A DNA stretch of 64,000 nucleotides, taken from contig NZ_VIGH01000007.1 of assembly GCF_006704125.1 (NCBI RefSeq), forward strand, positions 271,232-335,231, written 5' to 3'. Below the pieces are notes generated by a model. The model had not been told where the DNA came from and did no database searches. It saw only the letters and a program-made list of their open reading frames with translations. Shown here piece after piece: positions 61,746 to 64,000 of this stretch (the stretch's first letter is position 1; each line of letters begins with the position of its first letter). The DNA is from Rhodococcus spelaei. GTDB taxonomy: Bacteria > Actinomycetota > Actinomycetes > Mycobacteriales > Mycobacteriaceae. The position numbers and the translations under genes are program-made.

Positions 61746-63296
61746 ATGCAGATTCCCGGACTCGCCGACGCCCCACTCGGTTCGCGACTGCTCGGCGGCG
61801 AGAACGAGAGCAGTGGACGCCGCCGGATCCGGGTACAGGTACTGCTGACCGCGAGCCTGGTGTTGTCCAACCTCATCGGCGCGGTCATGGTCGGCGCGCT
61901 GATCACCGTGGTCATCCCCGGCCCCGACCTGCTCACCCGGGAGTACCTGTTCGTCAATGCTGTGATCGGTCCCGTGTACGTGGGCCTTGCGATCGCCGTC
62001 GGCGTTCTCTGGGGCACGCTGCGGGCGGTCAGGGGCCTGCGGTGGGCGATCGACGGCAAGGCGCCGACCCGCCGCGAGGCCACCACCGCGCTGACGATGC
62101 CGTGGCGGCTGACCCAGATACAGGCAGTCCTGTGGACGGGTGGGCTCGTCGTCTTCACTCTCAGCTACGGGCTGATCGGGCCGGAGACGATTCCCAAGGT
62201 GGCCTTCACCGTCGCACTGTCCGGGGTCACGGTGTGCGCGTTCAGCTATCTGTTCAGCGAGTTCGCGCTGCGCCCGGCAGCGGCCCGCGCCCTCGAGGCG
62301 GGCGACCCGAGGCGGTACCGCCTCGCCGGTGTCACCGGTCGCAACCTGCTGGCCTGGTTGCTGGGGACCGGCGTACCGGTGATCGGCCTGATGCTTATCG
62401 CGATCTTCAGCCTGGTGCGCTACGACGTCGACAGCAATCAGCTCGCCGTCATCATCCTCGTCCTTGGGGCGATCACCCTCCTGTTCGGGCTGTCGCTGAC
62501 GCTGCTGGGCATCGGCGCCACGGTCGCGCCGATCCGCTCGGTGACCCGGGCGATGGCGAAGGTCGAGGTCGGCGACCTCGACGGTCCGGTCGCGGTGTAC
62601 GACGGGACCGAACTCGGCGAGCTGCAGAGTGGCTTCAACCGGATGGCCGAAGGGCTACGTGAACGCCAACGCATCCAGGACCTGTTCGGCCGGCACGTCG
62701 GGCACGAGGTCGCCGCGGCCGCCATCGCACGCAATCCCGAACTGGGCGGCGAGGAACGCGATATCGCAGTCTTCTTCATCGATCTGATCGGTTCCACCGA
62801 GCTCGCCGCGACCCGGCCACCCCGGGAAGTGGTCGACCTGTTGAATCGGTTCTTCGACGTCGTGGTGGACGAGGTGGACCGGCACGCGGGGTTCGTCAAC
62901 AAGTTCGAGGGGGACGCTGCCCTCGCCATCTTCGGCGCCCCGGCGGAGATCCCCGACCCCGCGGGCAACGCCCTTGCCGCCGCGCGACGCATCCGGGCCC
63001 GGCTGCTGGTCGAGGTGCCCGACTGTGATGCCGCGATCGGCGTCGCTGCCGGCACCGCGGTCGCGGGAAACATCGGCGCACGAGAACGCTTCGAGTACAC
63101 CGTGATCGGAGATCCGGTCAACGAGGCCGCGCGGCTGTCCGAGCTCGCGAAAACAGTTCCCGGAGCCCTGGTCGCCTCCGATCGAGCCGTGGCCGCCGCC
63201 GATCCCTGGGAGTCACAGCAGTGGACGCTCGGTGACGCGGTGGTGCTACGCGGCCGCGCTGCCGCCACCCGGCTGGCAACCCCTGTCGGTGCGTGA
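61746..63296 (+). CDS. Membrane class III adenylate cyclase with HAMP
   Basis: 516 residues. Six transmembrane helices in residues about 30-250 ([37 protein letters not shown] at the end). HAMP domain follows ([41 protein letters not shown] in parts). The cyclase domain has metal Asp in [11 protein letters not shown] (about 344) and in [12 protein letters not shown] (about 391; preceding Lys selects ATP), and [17 protein letters not shown] for base recognition and transition state. Type of the Rv1318c-Rv1320c cyclases, neighbours of nucS in M. tuberculosis. Confidence 0.9.
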   Translation: MQIPGLADAPLGSRLLGGENESSGRRRIRVQVLLTASLVLSNLIGAVMVGALITVVIPGPDLLTREYLFVNAVIGPVYVGLAIAVGVLWGTLRAVRGLRWAIDGKAPTRREATTALTMPWRLTQIQAVLWTGGLVVFTLSYGLIGPETIPKVAFTVALSGVTVCAFSYLFSEFALRPAAARALEAGDPRRYRLAGVTGRNLLAWLLGTGVPVIGLMLIAIFSLVRYDVDSNQLAVIILVLGAITLLFGLSLTLLGIGATVAPIRSVTRAMAKVEVGDLDGPVAVYDGTELGELQSGFNRMAEGLRERQRIQDLFGRHVGHEVAAAAIARNPELGGEERDIAVFFIDLIGSTELAATRPPREVVDLLNRFFDVVVDEVDRHAGFVNKFEGDAALAIFGAPAEIPDPAGNALAAARRIRARLLVEVPDCDAAIGVAAGTAVAGNIGARERFEYTVIGDPVNEAARLSELAKTVPGALVASDRAVAAADPWESQQWTLGDAVVLRGRAAATRLATPVGA

Positions 63297-63311
63297 TGGT
63301 AGATGTGGGGC

Positions 63312-63668
63312 ATGAGTGTGACAGTCGACGAGTTCCTCACGATGCTGGGCACGTTGCCCGAGACCACGCAGACCGACACCGGGAACTGGATCTCGCTCAA
63401 GGTCGGCGGTAAGGGATTCGGCTTCGTCTGGGAGAAGACCCAGACGGTGGGCCTCAAGGCGACCCTCGACGAGCAGATCGCGCTCGTCGCCGAACGTCCC
63501 GAGGTGTTCGAGGTTCAGTTCACCGCCGGCCAGTTCGGGTGGGTGGTGGTCCACCTGCCGAAGATCGAATCCGACGAACTGCTGGAACTGGTCACCGAGG
63601 CCTGGGCTCTGACCGCACCGAAGCGACTCGTCAGCGCACACGAGTTCGGGAGCCTCTACGACGAGTAG
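63312..63668 (+). CDS. MmcQ/YjbR-family protein
   Basis: 118 residues. Characteristic fold: VDEFLTMLGTLPETTQTD, GFVWEKTQTVGLKATLDEQIALVAERPEVFEVQFTAGQFGWVVVHLP (in parts), and the C-terminal ELVTEAWALTAPKRLVSAH. This matches MmcQ/YjbR double-wing DNA-binding-like proteins. ATG 63312 chosen over an ATG three codons up, which would lie in the cyclase stop context. No regulator role is established for the family. The gene ends before the microsatellite and rRNA terminator. Confidence 0.82.
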   Translation: MSVTVDEFLTMLGTLPETTQTDTGNWISLKVGGKGFGFVWEKTQTVGLKATLDEQIALVAERPEVFEVQFTAGQFGWVVVHLPKIESDELLELVTEAWALTAPKRLVSAHEFGSLYDE

Positions 63669-63750
63669 CCGTCCGGTGGGCAGTGGTTCCGACTTCCCAG
63701 CAGGCACCAGAAGAACCAGCATTATCGCAATGGCGGGTGTCGGACTCGGG

Positions 63751-63786
63751 CCATCGCCATCGCCATCGCCATCGCCATCGCCATCG
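63751..63786. repeat. Hexanucleotide microsatellite (CCATCG)6
   Basis: Six perfect tandem copies of CCATCG between the MmcQ-like gene and the rRNA terminator. No coding role; prone to slippage. Confidence 0.9.
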
Positions 63787-63819
63787 GGAAGTGGACAGGG
63801 ATGGGCAGTCCCTGGAAAT

Positions 63820-63872
63820 GCGAAATGCCCCGCACCACACCCTCTTACGAGACTGTAGTGCGAGGCATTCGC
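63820..63872 (-). terminator. rRNA operon terminator
   Basis: GCGAAATGCCCCGCAC-ACA pairs with TGT-GTGCG-GGCATT-CGC around a CCCTCTTACGAGAC loop. It lies just past the 5S rRNA 3' end on the minus strand, followed by TTT on that strand further on. Typical position for an actinobacterial rrn terminator. Confidence 0.8.
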
Positions 63873-63879
63873 AATTTAT

Positions 63880-63998
63880 GTTCGGCGGTGTCCTACTCTC
63901 CCACACCCTGTCGAGTGCAGTACCATCGGCGCTGGAGGGCTTAGCTTCCGGGTTCGGAATGGGACCGGGCGTTTCCCCTCCGCTATGGCCGCCGTAAC
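63880..63998 (-). rRNA. rrf: 5S ribosomal RNA
   Basis: The minus strand reads GTTACGGCGGCCATAGCGG, then CCCGGTCCCATTCCGAACC, CGGAAGCTAAGCCCTCCAGC, GCCGATGGTACTGCACTC and GTGGGAGAGTAGGACACCGC, the standard actinobacterial 5S sequence. About 118 nt. The 5' end is within a few bases of the window edge. The rest of the rrn operon lies beyond 64000. Confidence 0.97.
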
Positions 63999-64000
63999 TC

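Noticed and set aside
63751..63786. Regular repeats as a possible CRISPR array
   Set aside because: Perfect 6-bp tandem units without spacers; no cas genes in the window.

Overview
High-GC actinobacterial chromosome from a mycolic-acid-containing genus, most like Rhodococcus or another Nocardiaceae (inference). The basis is a single-chain type I fatty acid synthase of about 3,100 residues next to acpS, an L,D-transpeptidase, the GlgE alpha-glucan pathway, NucS mismatch repair, mycothiol-type arsenate reductases, and gene orders that match from memory three Mycobacterium tuberculosis blocks (Rv3024c-Rv3027c, Rv2518c-Rv2524c, Rv1343c-Rv1318).

Layout. 1-3.9 kb: mnmA (cut by the window edge), a cysteine desulfurase, and an acyltransferase/GNAT pair resembling ornithine-lipid synthesis, all on the minus strand. 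3.95-12 kb: an accessory island. It opens with two diverged copies of a ~224-bp block, each joined to a deleted IS110-type transposase and enclosing an orphan gene. It continues with arsenic resistance (arsR, acr3, two arsC-like genes, a divergent arsI/cadI-arsR pair), then a TetR gene facing a 35-residue membrane protein gene with twin operators, and ends at a frameshifted IS110 transposase. 12-16.2 kb: L,D-transpeptidase, two identical tRNA-Lys genes, a DUF3618 gene, bcp and an M20 dipeptidase. 16.2-24 kb: a transport block (APC permease plus a small membrane partner, TetR and DrrAB-type ABC exporter, TetR and DHA2-type MFS exporter, MTB12-like lipoprotein) placed between the dipeptidase and acpS, which adjoin in M. 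tuberculosis. 24.2-33.9 kb: acpS and fas.

34-46.4 kb: fas upstream region with two palindromes, an HNH endonuclease, tRNA-Leu, an lprD-like gene, DUF3817, then the minus-strand run rdgB, rph, metallo-beta-lactamase-fold phosphodiesterase, rhomboid, P1 peptidase, DUF2017, clpS. Facing away are pncB and pncA (nicotinate/nicotinamide salvage) and dinG. murI and mec-cysO-cysM, which lie in the corresponding M. tuberculosis interval, are absent here. 46.5-57.4 kb: an FAD oxidoreductase, glgP divergent from glgE-glgB plus a zinc-protease lipoprotein joined by 4-bp overlaps, and a thioredoxin-like co-chaperone. 57.4-64 kb: second DUF3817 gene, thiolase, methylmalonyl-CoA epimerase, DivIVA-like coiled coil, small zinc-ribbon protein, nucS, membrane adenylate cyclase, MmcQ/YjbR protein, and the 3' end of an rRNA operon (terminator and 5S rRNA, minus strand).

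Functional themes: arsenic detoxification (reduction, efflux, possible organoarsenical cleavage); lipid synthesis (FAS-I with its activating AcpS); alpha-glucan metabolism (GlgP, GlgE, GlgB); NAD salvage (PncA feeding PncB); nucleotide-pool and genome hygiene (RdgB, NucS, DinG). Two dispersed palindromic repeat families occur between core genes.
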